NCBI RefSeq assembly: GCF_013285385.1
Contig: NZ_CP054212.1
Span: 868,001-932,000 of the forward strand
Direction: 5' to 3'
DNA: 64,000 nt
Source: Paramixta manurensis
GTDB lineage: Bacteria; Pseudomonadota; Gammaproteobacteria; Enterobacterales; Enterobacteriaceae
The translations under genes and the position numbers were made by a program. Below are positions 42,176 through 51,592 of the stretch, piece by piece; the first letter of the stretch is position 1, and each line of letters starts with the position of its first letter. The notes beneath the pieces are model-generated. The model worked only from the letters and a program-made list of their open reading frames with translations. It had not been told where the DNA came from and did no database searches.

Positions 42176-43015
42176 ATGTCTCAGGCGGCTTTGAATGTAC
42201 GCAACCGCGACGCGCAGGAAAAAGCGCGTTCCGGACGCAGTAACGGCACGCGTCTGGCAGGGATTATTTTCCTGCTGATGGTGGTTGGGATCATGTTGTT
42301 TGGCGGTTTAGTGGTTCTGAAGTGGATGAATGATGCTTCACGTTTACCACTATCGAAATTGGTGGTGACCGGGCAAATGCACTACACCACCGACGATGAT
42401 ATCCGTCAGGCAATTTTGTCGCTTGGCGCGCCAGGCACCTTTATGTCGCAGAATGTGGATGTCATTCAGCAACAGATTGAACGCCTGCCGTGGATTAAGC
42501 AGGTGAGCGTTCGTAAGCAGTGGCCGGACGAATTAAAGATTCATCTGGTTGAGTATGTGCCGGTGGCGCGGTGGAATGATCTGCACATGGTTGATGATGA
42601 AGGAAAATCGTTTAGCGTTCCTGCTAACCATGCCGGAAAACAAACCCTGCCGATGCTTTATGGCCCTGAAGGAAGCGAGCAGGAAGTGCTGGCAGGGTAC
42701 CGTGATATGAGTCAGGTGTTGGCAGTCAGCAAGTTTACGCTTAAGGCCGCATCAATGACGGCGCGTCGTTCATGGCAATTGGTGACCAGCGACGATGTGC
42801 GCCTGGAGTTGGGGCGCAATGACAATATGAAGCGCCTGAAACGGTTTATTGAGCTTTATCCGGTTCTGCAACAGCAGGCCATGGCGGAAAAAAAGCGCAT
42901 CAATTATGTCGATTTGCGTTATGACTCTGGCGCAGCAGTAGGTTGGGCACCGGCATTTATTGAGCCACAGGATAGTAAACAGCAACAGAATCAGGCACAG
43001 GCTAAACAACAATGA
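42176..43015 (+). CDS. ftsQ: Cell division protein FtsQ
   Basis: 279 residues (E. coli 276) from the ATG giving MSQAALNVRNRDAQEKARSG. One membrane segment lies at about 27-49, then the POTRA domain (LPLSKLVVTGQMHYTTDDDI), the beta domain with INYVDLRYDSGAAVGWAP, and a Gln-rich tail. It is the scaffold for FtsL/FtsB at the septum. The start is one base after the ddlB stop and the end overlaps ftsA by ATGA. Confidence 0.96.
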   Translation: MSQAALNVRNRDAQEKARSGRSNGTRLAGIIFLLMVVGIMLFGGLVVLKWMNDASRLPLSKLVVTGQMHYTTDDDIRQAILSLGAPGTFMSQNVDVIQQQIERLPWIKQVSVRKQWPDELKIHLVEYVPVARWNDLHMVDDEGKSFSVPANHAGKQTLPMLYGPEGSEQEVLAGYRDMSQVLAVSKFTLKAASMTARRSWQLVTSDDVRLELGRNDNMKRLKRFIELYPVLQQQAMAEKKRINYVDLRYDSGAAVGWAPAFIEPQDSKQQQNQAQAKQQ

Positions 43016-44268
43016 TCAAGTCGACGGACAGAAAACTGGTAGTTGGACTCGAGATTGGCACCGCGAAGGTTGCCGCTTTAGTAGGGGAGGTTCTGCCCGA
43101 TGGCATGGTCAATATTATCGGGGTCGGCAGTTGCCCATCCCGTGGAATGGATAAAGGCGGCGTAAACGATCTGGAATCGGTAGTAAAGTGCGTTCAGCGT
43201 GCGATCGACCAGGCTGAGTTAATGGCGGATTGTCAGATCTCATCGGTTTACCTTGCATTATCGGGCAAACATATCAGTTGTCAGAACGAAATCGGGATGG
43301 TTCCGATTTCTGAAGAGGAAGTCACCCAGGAAGATGTAGAGAACGTAGTGCATACCGCAAAGTCGGTACGCGTACGTGATGAACACCGGATCCTGCATGT
43401 GATTCCGCAAGAGTATGCGATTGACTATCAGGAAGGGATCAAGAACCCGGTTGGGTTATCCGGCGTGCGTATGCAGGCCAAGGTACATTTGATCACCTGC
43501 CACAACGATATGGCGAAAAACATTGTAAAAGCCGTTGAACGTTGTGGCCTGAAAGTTGACCAACTGATTTTCGCCGGCCTGGCATCCAGTTTTGCCGTGC
43601 TGACTGAAGATGAGCGTGAACTCGGCGTTTGTGTGGTTGATGTAGGCGGCGGCACGATGGATATCGCGGTATATACCGGCGGCGCGCTGCGTCATACCAA
43701 AGTGATTCCGTATGCCGGGAACGTGGTAACCAGCGATATTGCGTATGCCTTTGGTACGCCGCCGACCGATGCGGAAGCGATCAAAGTGCGGCACGGTTGC
43801 GCGCTGGGTTCGATTGTCGGTAAAGATGAAAACGTTGAGGTGCCGAGCGTGGGCGGACGTCCGCCACGTAGCCTGCAACGTCAGACGCTGGCTGAGGTGA
43901 TTGAACCGCGTTATACCGAACTGTTGAATCTGGTCAATGACGAGATTCTGCAATTACAAGAGCAATTACGCCAACAGGGCGTTAAGCACCACCTGGCGGC
44001 CGGTATCGTGTTAACCGGCGGGGCGGCACAAATTGAGGGGCTGGCGGCCTGTGCGCAACGCGTGTTCCACACGCAGGTGCGTATTGGGCAGCCGCTGAAC
44101 ATTACAGGATTAACGGATTACGCGCAGGAGCCTTACTACTCAACGGCAGTAGGCTTATTGCACTACGGAAAAGAGTCTCATCTGAACGGTGAGGCGGATG
44201 TTGAAAAAAGAGCGTCAGTCGGCAATTGGTTTAAACGTATTAATAGCTGGCTGAAAAAAGAGTTTTAA
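43012..44268 (+). CDS. ftsA: Cell division actin-like protein FtsA
   Basis: 418 residues (E. coli 420). Actin-fold ATPase with VGLEIGTAKVAALVGEVLP and VVDVGGGTMDIAVYTGGALR. The amphipathic C-terminal helix GNWFKRINSWLKKEF is the membrane-targeting sequence that tethers FtsZ. Overlaps ftsQ. The 72-base gap to ftsZ holds a GGAGAG ribosome site and no other feature. Confidence 0.97.
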   Translation: MIKSTDRKLVVGLEIGTAKVAALVGEVLPDGMVNIIGVGSCPSRGMDKGGVNDLESVVKCVQRAIDQAELMADCQISSVYLALSGKHISCQNEIGMVPISEEEVTQEDVENVVHTAKSVRVRDEHRILHVIPQEYAIDYQEGIKNPVGLSGVRMQAKVHLITCHNDMAKNIVKAVERCGLKVDQLIFAGLASSFAVLTEDERELGVCVVDVGGGTMDIAVYTGGALRHTKVIPYAGNVVTSDIAYAFGTPPTDAEAIKVRHGCALGSIVGKDENVEVPSVGGRPPRSLQRQTLAEVIEPRYTELLNLVNDEILQLQEQLRQQGVKHHLAAGIVLTGGAAQIEGLAACAQRVFHTQVRIGQPLNITGLTDYAQEPYYSTAVGLLHYGKESHLNGEADVEKRASVGNWFKRINSWLKKEF

Positions 44269-44340
44269 TTTTAGAAAAAGGGGATCATGCTAGCAGTATT
44301 TAGTGATCTCCAGGCGACAGGCACATAACGGAGAGAAATT

Positions 44341-45495
44341 ATGTTTGAACCTATGGAATTAACCAATGACGCGGTGATTAAAGTCATCGGCGTCGGCGGT
44401 GGCGGCGGTAACGCCGTAGAGCATATGGTACGCGAGCGTATCGAAGGCGTAGAGTTCTTCGCGGTGAATACCGACGCGCAAGCGTTGCGTAAAACGGCGG
44501 TTGGCCAGACTATCCAAATTGGTAATAACATCACCAAAGGTCTGGGCGCAGGCGCAAACCCGGAAGTGGGTCGTACTTCTGCCGAGGAAGATCGTGAAGC
44601 ACTGCGTTCCGCGCTTGATGGCGCGGATATGGTGTTCATTGCAGCCGGTATGGGCGGCGGCACCGGGACCGGCGCGGCGCCGGTCGTGGCCGAAGTGGCT
44701 AAAGATTTGGGTATTCTGACCGTTGCGGTGGTGACCAAGCCTTTCAACTTTGAAGGCAAGAAACGCATGGCGTTTGCCGAGCAGGGGATCGCTGAGCTGT
44801 CTAAGCATGTGGATTCTCTGATCACTATCCCTAACGACAAGCTGTTAAAAGTTCTGGGCCGCGGTATTTCGCTGCTGGATGCTTTTGGCGCAGCGAATGA
44901 CGTGCTGAAAGGCGCGGTGCAGGGGATTGCGGAGCTGATCACGCGTCCAGGGCTGATGAACGTCGACTTTGCCGACGTGCGCACCGTGATGTCTGAAATG
45001 GGCTACGCGATGATGGGGTCCGGCGTGGCTTGTGGTGAAGACCGTGCGGAAGAAGCCGCTGAAATGGCGATTTCGAGCCCGCTGTTGGAAGATATCGATC
45101 TGTCTGGTGCGCGCGGCGTGCTGGTCAACATCACCGCTGGTTTCGACCTGCGTCTGGATGAGTTTGAAACGGTAGGTAACACCATCCGTGCATTCGCGTC
45201 CGACAACGCTACGGTGGTGATCGGTACTTCTCTTGATCCGGAAATGAACGATGAACTGCGCGTGACCGTGGTTGCTACCGGTATCGGCATGGACAAACGT
45301 CCGGAAATTACGCTGGTTACTAACAAGCAATCCAGCCAGCCGGTTATGGATCATCGCTACCAGCAGCACGGTATGTCTCCACTGCCTCAGGAGCAAAAAC
45401 CGGCGGCGAAAGTGGTGAATGACCAGTCTGCGCAGTCGAACAAAGAGCCTGATTATCTTGATATTCCAGCCTTCCTGCGTAAGCAGGCGGATTAA
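44341..45495 (+). CDS. ftsZ: Cell division GTPase FtsZ
   Basis: 384 residues (E. coli 383). The tubulin signature GGGTGTGAAP is at about residues 105-114, with GVGGGGGNAVEHM at the N-terminus. The variable linker leads to the conserved tail DYLDIPAFLRKQAD that binds FtsA and ZipA. Forms the Z-ring at midcell. Confidence 0.98.
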   Translation: MFEPMELTNDAVIKVIGVGGGGGNAVEHMVRERIEGVEFFAVNTDAQALRKTAVGQTIQIGNNITKGLGAGANPEVGRTSAEEDREALRSALDGADMVFIAAGMGGGTGTGAAPVVAEVAKDLGILTVAVVTKPFNFEGKKRMAFAEQGIAELSKHVDSLITIPNDKLLKVLGRGISLLDAFGAANDVLKGAVQGIAELITRPGLMNVDFADVRTVMSEMGYAMMGSGVACGEDRAEEAAEMAISSPLLEDIDLSGARGVLVNITAGFDLRLDEFETVGNTIRAFASDNATVVIGTSLDPEMNDELRVTVVATGIGMDKRPEITLVTNKQSSQPVMDHRYQQHGMSPLPQEQKPAAKVVNDQSAQSNKEPDYLDIPAFLRKQAD

Positions 45496-45526
45496 GAATA
45501 TCCTGAGAATTGGGATTCTCCGCTCT

Positions 45527-45557
45527 TTGTGCTAAAATGTTCGCCCGCTGGTATAAT
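45527..45557 (+). promoter_or_regulatory. Putative lpxC promoter
   Basis: TATAAT at 45552-45557 is preceded by TGG (extended -10, TG-n-TATAAT). A weak -35 TTGTGC lies 19 bases upstream. It falls in the ftsZ-lpxC gap, 40 bases before the lpxC start, and would give lpxC expression independent of the dcw promoters. Confidence 0.6.
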
Positions 45558-45596
45558 ACACTGGCGGTCGGATGAGTAATTTTGCGAGATAATACG

Positions 45597-46514
45597 ATGA
45601 TCAAACAACGGACATTAAAACGTATTGTTCAGGCGACTGGTGTCGGTTTGCATACCGGCAAAAAAGTCACCCTGACGTTACGCCCTGCGCCGGCTAATAC
45701 CGGGGTCATCTATCGTCGCACTGACTTGAATCCACCGGTTGATTTCCCGGCTGATGCAAAATACGTGCGCGACACCATGCTAAGTACTTGCCTGGTGAAT
45801 GATGAAGGCGTGCGTATTTCAACCGTAGAACACTTGAACGCGGCGCTTGCTGGCCTCGGCATTGATAACATTATTGTGGAAGTTGACGCGCCTGAAATTC
45901 CAATTATGGACGGTAGCGCAGCGCCATTTGTGTATCTGTTGCTGGACGCAGGCGTGGAAGAATTGAGCAGTGCGAAGAAGTTCGTACGCGTCAAACAGGC
46001 CGTGCGGGTTGAAGATGGTGATAAATGGGCCGAGATTAAGCCTTATAACGGCTTCTCTCTGGATTTCACTATTGATTTTCAGCACCCGGCGATTGATGCC
46101 AGCTCACAGCGTTATCAATTGAACTTCTCTGCGGAAGCGTTTATGCGCCAGATCAGCCGCGCACGTACTTTCGGCTTTATGCGTGAAATCGAATACCTGC
46201 AATCTAAAGGCCTGTGCCTGGGTGGTAGTTTGGATTGCGCTATTGGTCTTGATGATTTCCGCGTACTGAACGAAGACGGTTTACGTTTCGAAGATGAGTT
46301 TGTTCGTCATAAAATGCTGGATGCAATTGGTGACCTGTTTATGTGTGGTCACAATATTATTGGTGCATTTACTGCCTTTAAATCAGGCCATGCGCTGAAT
46401 AATAAATTGCTGCAAGCGGTGTTGGCGAAACAGGAAGCCTGGGAATGGGCGACCTTCGAAGACGAAGCTGAACTGCCGTTGGCATTCAAGGCACCTAATC
46501 TGGTTCTGGCATAA
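45597..46514 (+). CDS. lpxC: UDP-3-O-acyl-GlcNAc deacetylase LpxC
   Basis: 305 residues, the E. coli length, from the ATG giving MIKQRTLKRIVQATGVGLHT. The zinc ligands are visible in STVEHLNAALAGLG (His) and HKMLDAIGDLFM (His and Asp). It catalyses the committed step of lipid A synthesis. In E. coli its level is set by FtsH proteolysis through the C-terminal tail; the tail here ends PLAFKAPNLVLA, similar hydrophobic character. Confidence 0.96.
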   Translation: MIKQRTLKRIVQATGVGLHTGKKVTLTLRPAPANTGVIYRRTDLNPPVDFPADAKYVRDTMLSTCLVNDEGVRISTVEHLNAALAGLGIDNIIVEVDAPEIPIMDGSAAPFVYLLLDAGVEELSSAKKFVRVKQAVRVEDGDKWAEIKPYNGFSLDFTIDFQHPAIDASSQRYQLNFSAEAFMRQISRARTFGFMREIEYLQSKGLCLGGSLDCAIGLDDFRVLNEDGLRFEDEFVRHKMLDAIGDLFMCGHNIIGAFTAFKSGHALNNKLLQAVLAKQEAWEWATFEDEAELPLAFKAPNLVLA

Positions 46515-46529
46515 GCCTGAACCTGCTCT

Positions 46530-46585
46530 AACGACTGGTTAAGTTGGCACTCTCTCCGGCCAGCAAGACCAGTCGTTTTATTTTC
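46530..46585 (+). terminator. Possible terminator after lpxC
   Basis: AACGACTGGT (46530-46539) pairs with ACCAGTCGTT (46568-46577), a perfect 10-bp stem followed by TTATTTT. The 28-base loop is long, so termination may be partial. Confidence 0.55.
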
Positions 46586-46814
46586 TGTTTCCTTCCCTGA
46601 TAGCGGCTGCAACTTCCCTGGTTATTTGTCGATCAATCGCCTGGTTCCTGAGCAAAGTGCGCGTTTTCCGCCAGCTTTATCGATCTCCTGATGTCGAAGA
46701 CGAGCAATGATGGTAATATTTGCCCTCGTTACAGAGTTGCTGTGTTGAACGCAGCCTCCTCATTCAGATTTTATTACGGCGGCGATGCAGAGTAGCGCGC
46801 CCGGTGGGACCAGA
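46586..46814. other. Non-coding gap before secM
   Basis: About 230 bases (300 from the lpxC stop) with no supported gene. It should contain the secM-secA promoter, but no confident -35/-10 pair was seen. Confidence 0.5.
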
Positions 46815-47324
46815 GTGATCGGTATTTTTAATCGTTGGCGACAATTTGGCAGGCGCTATTTCTGGCCGCATCTCCTGTTGGGGATGGTCGCGGCGAGCTT
46901 AGGGTTGCCTGGCGCCCACGCGCAAAACACCGAGAAAAATAGTTTCTCAGAGTCCTCGTCCAACAGTTTATCGATTGGAAAGGTCGCCCGGTTTGACAGT
47001 TTGGCGCTGTTGCAGGAAAGCGCGCGTCGCCCCACGTTTAACGTCGACTACTGGCATCAGCACGCCATTCGCACCGTTATTCGTCATCTCTCCTTCACGC
47101 TGGCCCCACAAGGGATGCCAGACGCGGAACAGGCTCTGCCCCTTGCGGTTCAAAAGCTGGCGTTGATTGACACGCTTAACGCGCTGTTAACCCGCGAAGT
47201 ACGTCCGCCGGTCATCATTCGTCGTACGCAGAACCTGCGTACGCCAATCATCTCTGAGTACCACACCGGCCTATGGCTGGCACAGGTACGCGGCATTCGC
47301 GCCGGGCCTTACATTCTCAGTTGA
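46815..47324 (+). CDS. secM: SecA translation regulator SecM
   Basis: 169 residues from the GTG at 46815, which aligns with the GTG start of E. coli secM (170 aa); an upstream ATG at 46785 is less likely. The signal sequence contains RWRQFGRRYFWPHLLLGMVA and ends near AHA. The middle has YWHQHAIRTVIRHLSFTLAP. The C-terminus carries the arrest sequence YHTGLWLAQVRGIRAGP: Trp and GIRAGP are kept, but E. coli Phe150 is Tyr and Ile156 is Leu. Stalling here exposes the secA ribosome site when export is weak. Confidence 0.93.
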   Translation: MIGIFNRWRQFGRRYFWPHLLLGMVAASLGLPGAHAQNTEKNSFSESSSNSLSIGKVARFDSLALLQESARRPTFNVDYWHQHAIRTVIRHLSFTLAPQGMPDAEQALPLAVQKLALIDTLNALLTREVRPPVIIRRTQNLRTPIISEYHTGLWLAQVRGIRAGPYILS

Positions 47325-47412
47325 TCGAACCCACCGTGGGTTCTTTGCTTTGTTTTAGCCATAACTAATGATAAAAACCGCCGTATGCGGTTGAAATGAG
47401 AATGTATTTACC

Positions 47413-50118
47413 ATGTTAATCAAACTATTAACCAAAGTATTTGGTAGCCGTAACGATCGTACCCTGCGCCGCATGCGTAAAGTGGTCGAGGTCATCAACA
47501 AGATGGAGCCGGATTTTGTCAAGCTCTCTGATGATGAACTAAAAGCAAAAACCAATGAATTCCGCGCCCGCCTGGAAAAAGGCGAAGTGTTAGAGAATTT
47601 GATCCCGGAAGCGTTCGCCACCGTGCGTGAAGCCAGTAAACGTGTGTTTGGCATGCGCCACTTTGATGTGCAGTTACTGGGCGGTATGGTGCTCAACGAT
47701 CGTTGCATTGCTGAGATGCGTACCGGTGAAGGTAAAACTCTGACCGCAACGCTGCCGGCTTACCTGAACGCTTTGAGCGGTAAAGGTGTGCACGTGGTTA
47801 CGGTGAACGACTATTTGGCACAACGCGATGCGGAAAATAACCGCCCGCTGTTTGAATTTCTGGGATTAACCGTCGGTATCAACTTGCCGGGCATGCCGGC
47901 ACCGGCAAAACGTGAAGCTTATGCTGCGGATATCACCTACGGCACCAACAACGAATATGGCTTCGATTATTTGCGCGACAATATGGCGTTTAGTCCGGAA
48001 GAGCGCGTGCAGCGCAAGCTGAATTATGCGTTGGTGGATGAGGTTGACTCGATTCTGATTGATGAAGCGCGTACGCCGCTGATTATCTCCGGCCCGGCGG
48101 AAGACAGTTCTGAACTGTACATCAAAGTTAATAAAATTATCCCGCGTCTGATCCGCCAGGAAAAAGAAGATTCCGACACTTTCCAGGGGGAAGGCCACTT
48201 TTCGGTGGATGAGAAAGGGCGTCAGGTACACCTGACCGAGCGCGGCTTGGTTTCTATCGAAGAGTTACTGGTTAGCGAAGGCATTATGGAGGAGGGAGAA
48301 TCCCTCTATTCGCCTACCAACATTATGTTGATGCACCATGTTACCGCGGCTTTACGTGCGCACGCGTTGTTCACCCGCGATGTGGATTACATCGTCAAGG
48401 ATGGTGAAGTTATCATCGTTGACGAGCACACCGGTCGTACGATGCAGGGCCGCCGTTGGTCAGATGGCTTACATCAGGCGGTTGAAGCAAAAGAAGGCGT
48501 TGAAATTCAAAATGAAAACCAAACGCTGGCCTCAATCACTTTCCAGAACTATTTCCGTTTGTACGAAAAGCTGGCCGGGATGACCGGTACGGCGGATACC
48601 GAAGCGTTCGAATTTAGCTCGATTTATAAGTTGGACACCATCGTCGTGCCAACCAACCGCCCAATGGTACGTAAGGATCTGGCCGATCTGGTTTATATGA
48701 CCGAAAAAGAGAAGATCGACGCCATTATCGAAGATATCCGCGAGCGTACCGCAAACGGTCAGCCAGTGTTGGTTGGGACCATCTCGATTGAAAAATCAGA
48801 AGTTGTGTCAAATGAACTGGCGCGCGCCGGTATTCAACATGCGGTGCTGAATGCCAAGTTCCACGCCCGTGAAGCAGATATTGTTGCGCAAGCCGGTCAG
48901 CCGGGAGCGGTTACTATCGCCACCAACATGGCGGGTCGTGGTACGGATATTGTGCTCGGTGGTAGCTGGCAGGCAGAAATTGCGGAGCTGGAAGCGCCGA
49001 CCGAAGAGCAGATTGAAGCGATTAAAGCCGCCTGGACATTACGCCATGACGCGGTTCTGGCGTCCGGTGGTTTACATATTATTGGTACCGAGCGCCATGA
49101 GTCTCGCCGTATTGATAACCAGCTGCGCGGCCGTGCCGGTCGTCAGGGCGATCCGGGCTCATCACGTTTCTATCTGTCAATGGAAGATGCCTTGATGCGT
49201 ATCTTCGCCTCCGATCGTGTTTCCGGCATGATGCGTAAGCTGGGTATGAAACCCGGTGAAGCGATTGAGCACCCGTGGGTGACCAAAGCCATTGCTAATG
49301 CCCAACGTAAAGTGGAAAGCCGCAACTTCGATATTCGTAAGCAACTGCTGGAATACGATGACGTGGCGAACGACCAACGCCGCGCTATTTATAGCCAGCG
49401 TAACGAACTGCTGGATGTGTCGGACGTAAGCGAGACCATCAACAGTATTCGTGAAGATGTTTTCAAGGCGACAATCGATAGCTATATCCCACCACAATCC
49501 CTGGAAGAGATGTGGGATGTGCCGGGTCTGGAAGAACGCCTGAAAAATGATTTCGAACTGGAGCTGCCGATCGCGGAGTGGCTGGATAAAGAGCCAGAGC
49601 TGCATGAAGAAACATTGCGTGAGCGTATTATGACGCAGGCAAAAGAGGTTTATGCACGTAAAGAAGAAATCGTTGGCACCGAAATGATGCGCAACTTCGA
49701 AAAAGGCGTGATGTTGCAAACGCTTGATTCGTTGTGGAAAGAACATCTGGCGGCGATGGATTATTTGCGTCAGGGGATCCATTTGCGTGGCTACGCGCAA
49801 AAAGATCCGAAGCAGGAATACAAACGCGAGTCCTTCTCAATGTTTGCCGCCATGCTGGAGTCACTGAAATATGAAGTGATCAGTACGCTAAGTAAGGTAC
49901 AGGTTCGCATGCCGGAAGAAGTTGAAGCGATGGAGGAGCAACGCCGTCAGGAAGCTGAGCGCTTAGCGCAACAGCAGCAACTGAGCCATGTCGATACTGA
50001 AACCGAGGCGGCGGTCGCGCTGGCTGCGCAAACCGGTGAACGTAAAGTCGGGCGTAACGATCCTTGTCCTTGCGGTTCCGGTAAAAAATATAAACAGTGC
50101 CACGGTCGTCTGGCCTGA
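47413..50118 (+). CDS. secA: Protein translocase ATPase SecA
   Basis: 901 residues, the E. coli length. Walker A MRTGEGKTL at about residue 101, the Walker B VDEVDSILIDEARTPLI, the second nucleotide fold NMAGRGTDIVLGG and the RRIDNQLRGRAGRQGDPG arginine-finger region. The C-terminal zinc motif CPCGSGKKYKQCHG binds SecB and lipids. Drives preprotein export through SecYEG. Lies 88 bases after secM, whose stalling controls it. Confidence 0.98.
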   Translation: MLIKLLTKVFGSRNDRTLRRMRKVVEVINKMEPDFVKLSDDELKAKTNEFRARLEKGEVLENLIPEAFATVREASKRVFGMRHFDVQLLGGMVLNDRCIAEMRTGEGKTLTATLPAYLNALSGKGVHVVTVNDYLAQRDAENNRPLFEFLGLTVGINLPGMPAPAKREAYAADITYGTNNEYGFDYLRDNMAFSPEERVQRKLNYALVDEVDSILIDEARTPLIISGPAEDSSELYIKVNKIIPRLIRQEKEDSDTFQGEGHFSVDEKGRQVHLTERGLVSIEELLVSEGIMEEGESLYSPTNIMLMHHVTAALRAHALFTRDVDYIVKDGEVIIVDEHTGRTMQGRRWSDGLHQAVEAKEGVEIQNENQTLASITFQNYFRLYEKLAGMTGTADTEAFEFSSIYKLDTIVVPTNRPMVRKDLADLVYMTEKEKIDAIIEDIRERTANGQPVLVGTISIEKSEVVSNELARAGIQHAVLNAKFHAREADIVAQAGQPGAVTIATNMAGRGTDIVLGGSWQAEIAELEAPTEEQIEAIKAAWTLRHDAVLASGGLHIIGTERHESRRIDNQLRGRAGRQGDPGSSRFYLSMEDALMRIFASDRVSGMMRKLGMKPGEAIEHPWVTKAIANAQRKVESRNFDIRKQLLEYDDVANDQRRAIYSQRNELLDVSDVSETINSIREDVFKATIDSYIPPQSLEEMWDVPGLEERLKNDFELELPIAEWLDKEPELHEETLRERIMTQAKEVYARKEEIVGTEMMRNFEKGVMLQTLDSLWKEHLAAMDYLRQGIHLRGYAQKDPKQEYKRESFSMFAAMLESLKYEVISTLSKVQVRMPEEVEAMEEQRRQEAERLAQQQQLSHVDTETEAAVALAAQTGERKVGRNDPCPCGSGKKYKQCHGRLA

Positions 50119-50186
50119 GTTAATAACGCGATGCGGCGGCCCCATCGGTACCTCAGCCGGGGGCTGCTCTCACCAAGGAGTGCGCG

Positions 50187-50591
50187 ATGAAGCACCTGCA
50201 AGTGGCCGTTGGTATTATTCGTAATGCTAATCAGGAAATTTTTCTTGCCCGCCGCGCGGCTGATTCACATATGGCGAATATGTGGGAGTTTCCCGGCGGC
50301 AAAATTGAACCCGGTGAAAGCGCCGAGCAGGCGTTAAAACGCGAACTATTGGAAGAGACGGGGATTGAGGTGACGCAGGCAAAGGTTTTTGATCGGGTCG
50401 ATCATACCTATCAGGACCTGCGCGTCACGCTGCATTTTTTCCTCGTAGAAGCGTGGAATGGCGAACCTTTCGGACGGGAAGGGCAACCGCAGCGTTGGGT
50501 CAAGCAGCGTGATTTAGTCGCCGAAGAGTTCCCTCCGGCCAACTACCCGCTGGTTGCGCGTTTGAAAGCCGAGTCGCACCAGAACCACTGA
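50187..50591 (+). CDS. mutT: 8-oxo-dGTP diphosphatase MutT
   Basis: 134 residues (E. coli 129). The Nudix box GKIEPGESAEQALKRELLEE followed by TGIEV is complete. It removes 8-oxo-dGTP from the nucleotide pool and prevents A:T to C:G transversions. AAGGAG lies 7 bases before the start. It follows secA in the same direction, as in E. coli, and converges on yacG across a short hairpin (50590-50611). Confidence 0.95.
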   Translation: MKHLQVAVGIIRNANQEIFLARRAADSHMANMWEFPGGKIEPGESAEQALKRELLEETGIEVTQAKVFDRVDHTYQDLRVTLHFFLVEAWNGEPFGREGQPQRWVKQRDLVAEEFPPANYPLVARLKAESHQNH

Positions 50592-50611
50592 GCGGCTGAG
50601 GAAGGCCGCTC
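50590..50611. terminator. Hairpin between mutT and yacG
   Basis: GAGCGGC, loop TGAGGAAG, GCCGCTC form a 7-bp perfect stem in the 34-base convergent gap. No T run follows on either strand, so it may be a weak terminator or only an RNA end-protecting hairpin. Confidence 0.35.
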
Positions 50612-50625
50612 TCTGGTTCAACTCA

Positions 50626-50832
50626 TTAATCGGATGGAAAATCCGCTTCGCTCCAGCCTTCAGAGTCTGTCCTTTCACCGCTGCTTGCGATGCGTTTTTC
50701 CTCTGCGGCCCACTCACCTAAATCAATCAACTGGCAACGTTTGCTACAGAAGGGGCGCCACGTACTTAGCTCATCCCAAATCACGTCTTTGCCGCAGGTG
50801 GGGCAATTGACTACGGTTACTTCTTCATTCAT
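50626..50832 (-). CDS. yacG: DNA gyrase inhibitor YacG
   Basis: 68 residues. Four cysteines in NCPTCGKDVIW and RPFCSKRCQLIDLGEWA form the zinc finger of the YacG family. E. coli YacG binds GyrB and inhibits gyrase. The C-terminal tail is acidic and flexible. It lies 12 bases after zapD in a coaE-zapD-yacG unit. Confidence 0.94.
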   Translation of the reverse strand: MNEEVTVVNCPTCGKDVIWDELSTWRPFCSKRCQLIDLGEWAAEEKRIASSGERTDSEGWSEADFPSD

Positions 50833-50844
50833 TACGACAACCTT

Positions 50845-51588
50845 TTAACAACAGGCGAGCTCGAAATCGAGCCGGCCGGGTACTTCACCGCGCTCGCTGT
50901 CCAGCGGCAGAAAGCGGATGGCATAACGGCTCTTATGGCCGGAAACTTGAGGATAAAGCGAATCTTCCAGCGTTAGTTGTAAACGCAGGAGATCGGCACC
51001 CTCCGCATTATCCTGGAAAAAGCCATTCAGGCTAGTCTGATGGCGGAAGACCCCCGACTGACGGATCAGATCAAGCAGTAAGGTGAGCGCATCGCGGATC
51101 GGATCAAGTGATGCCAGCCAGCGGGCGACTTGTCGATCGCGCTGTTCTTGGGCAATATGGAGCCAGATATGCAGGGTGGGCAAATCAAAACTACAACAAC
51201 CGCCAGGAATGCTCAGGCGCTGACGAACTAACCCGATCAAACGGTCTTCGCGTAACGTTTGGCCGATACGCGGCGCGGCCATCAATTCCGTCGCGCGCGT
51301 TTTTAGCGTCTCACGCAGTGCCGTAACGCGCTCTTGATCTACGCCAGGAACTTCCAGCCAGGCGCGCATTTTTTGCTGCTGCCGCTCCAGTTCTTTCAGG
51401 ATTTCGGTGCGTAACTCACCGCGTTCAAAGACATCCAGCAACTCTCCAACGTTACGGAAAAAAGTTAGCGCGCTCCGATGATCGCTGATGTTGCTACTTT
51501 CCTGTAGCTGATTGATCAAAAACTCTATACGTAACCAGGTACGCATTTTTTCATTCAGGGGATGTTCAAAAAGAACGATAGTAGCCAT
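50845..51588 (-). CDS. zapD: FtsZ-associated protein ZapD
   Basis: 247 residues, the E. coli length. The N-terminal FEHPLNEKMRTWLRIEFLIN block is the family signature, followed by a mostly helical domain and a beta-rich C-terminal half ending ELACC. ZapD cross-links FtsZ filaments at the Z-ring. It begins 4 bases after the coaE stop. Confidence 0.95.
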   Translation of the reverse strand: MATIVLFEHPLNEKMRTWLRIEFLINQLQESSNISDHRSALTFFRNVGELLDVFERGELRTEILKELERQQQKMRAWLEVPGVDQERVTALRETLKTRATELMAAPRIGQTLREDRLIGLVRQRLSIPGGCCSFDLPTLHIWLHIAQEQRDRQVARWLASLDPIRDALTLLLDLIRQSGVFRHQTSLNGFFQDNAEGADLLRLQLTLEDSLYPQVSGHKSRYAIRFLPLDSERGEVPGRLDFELACC

Positions 51589-51592
51589 GCGA

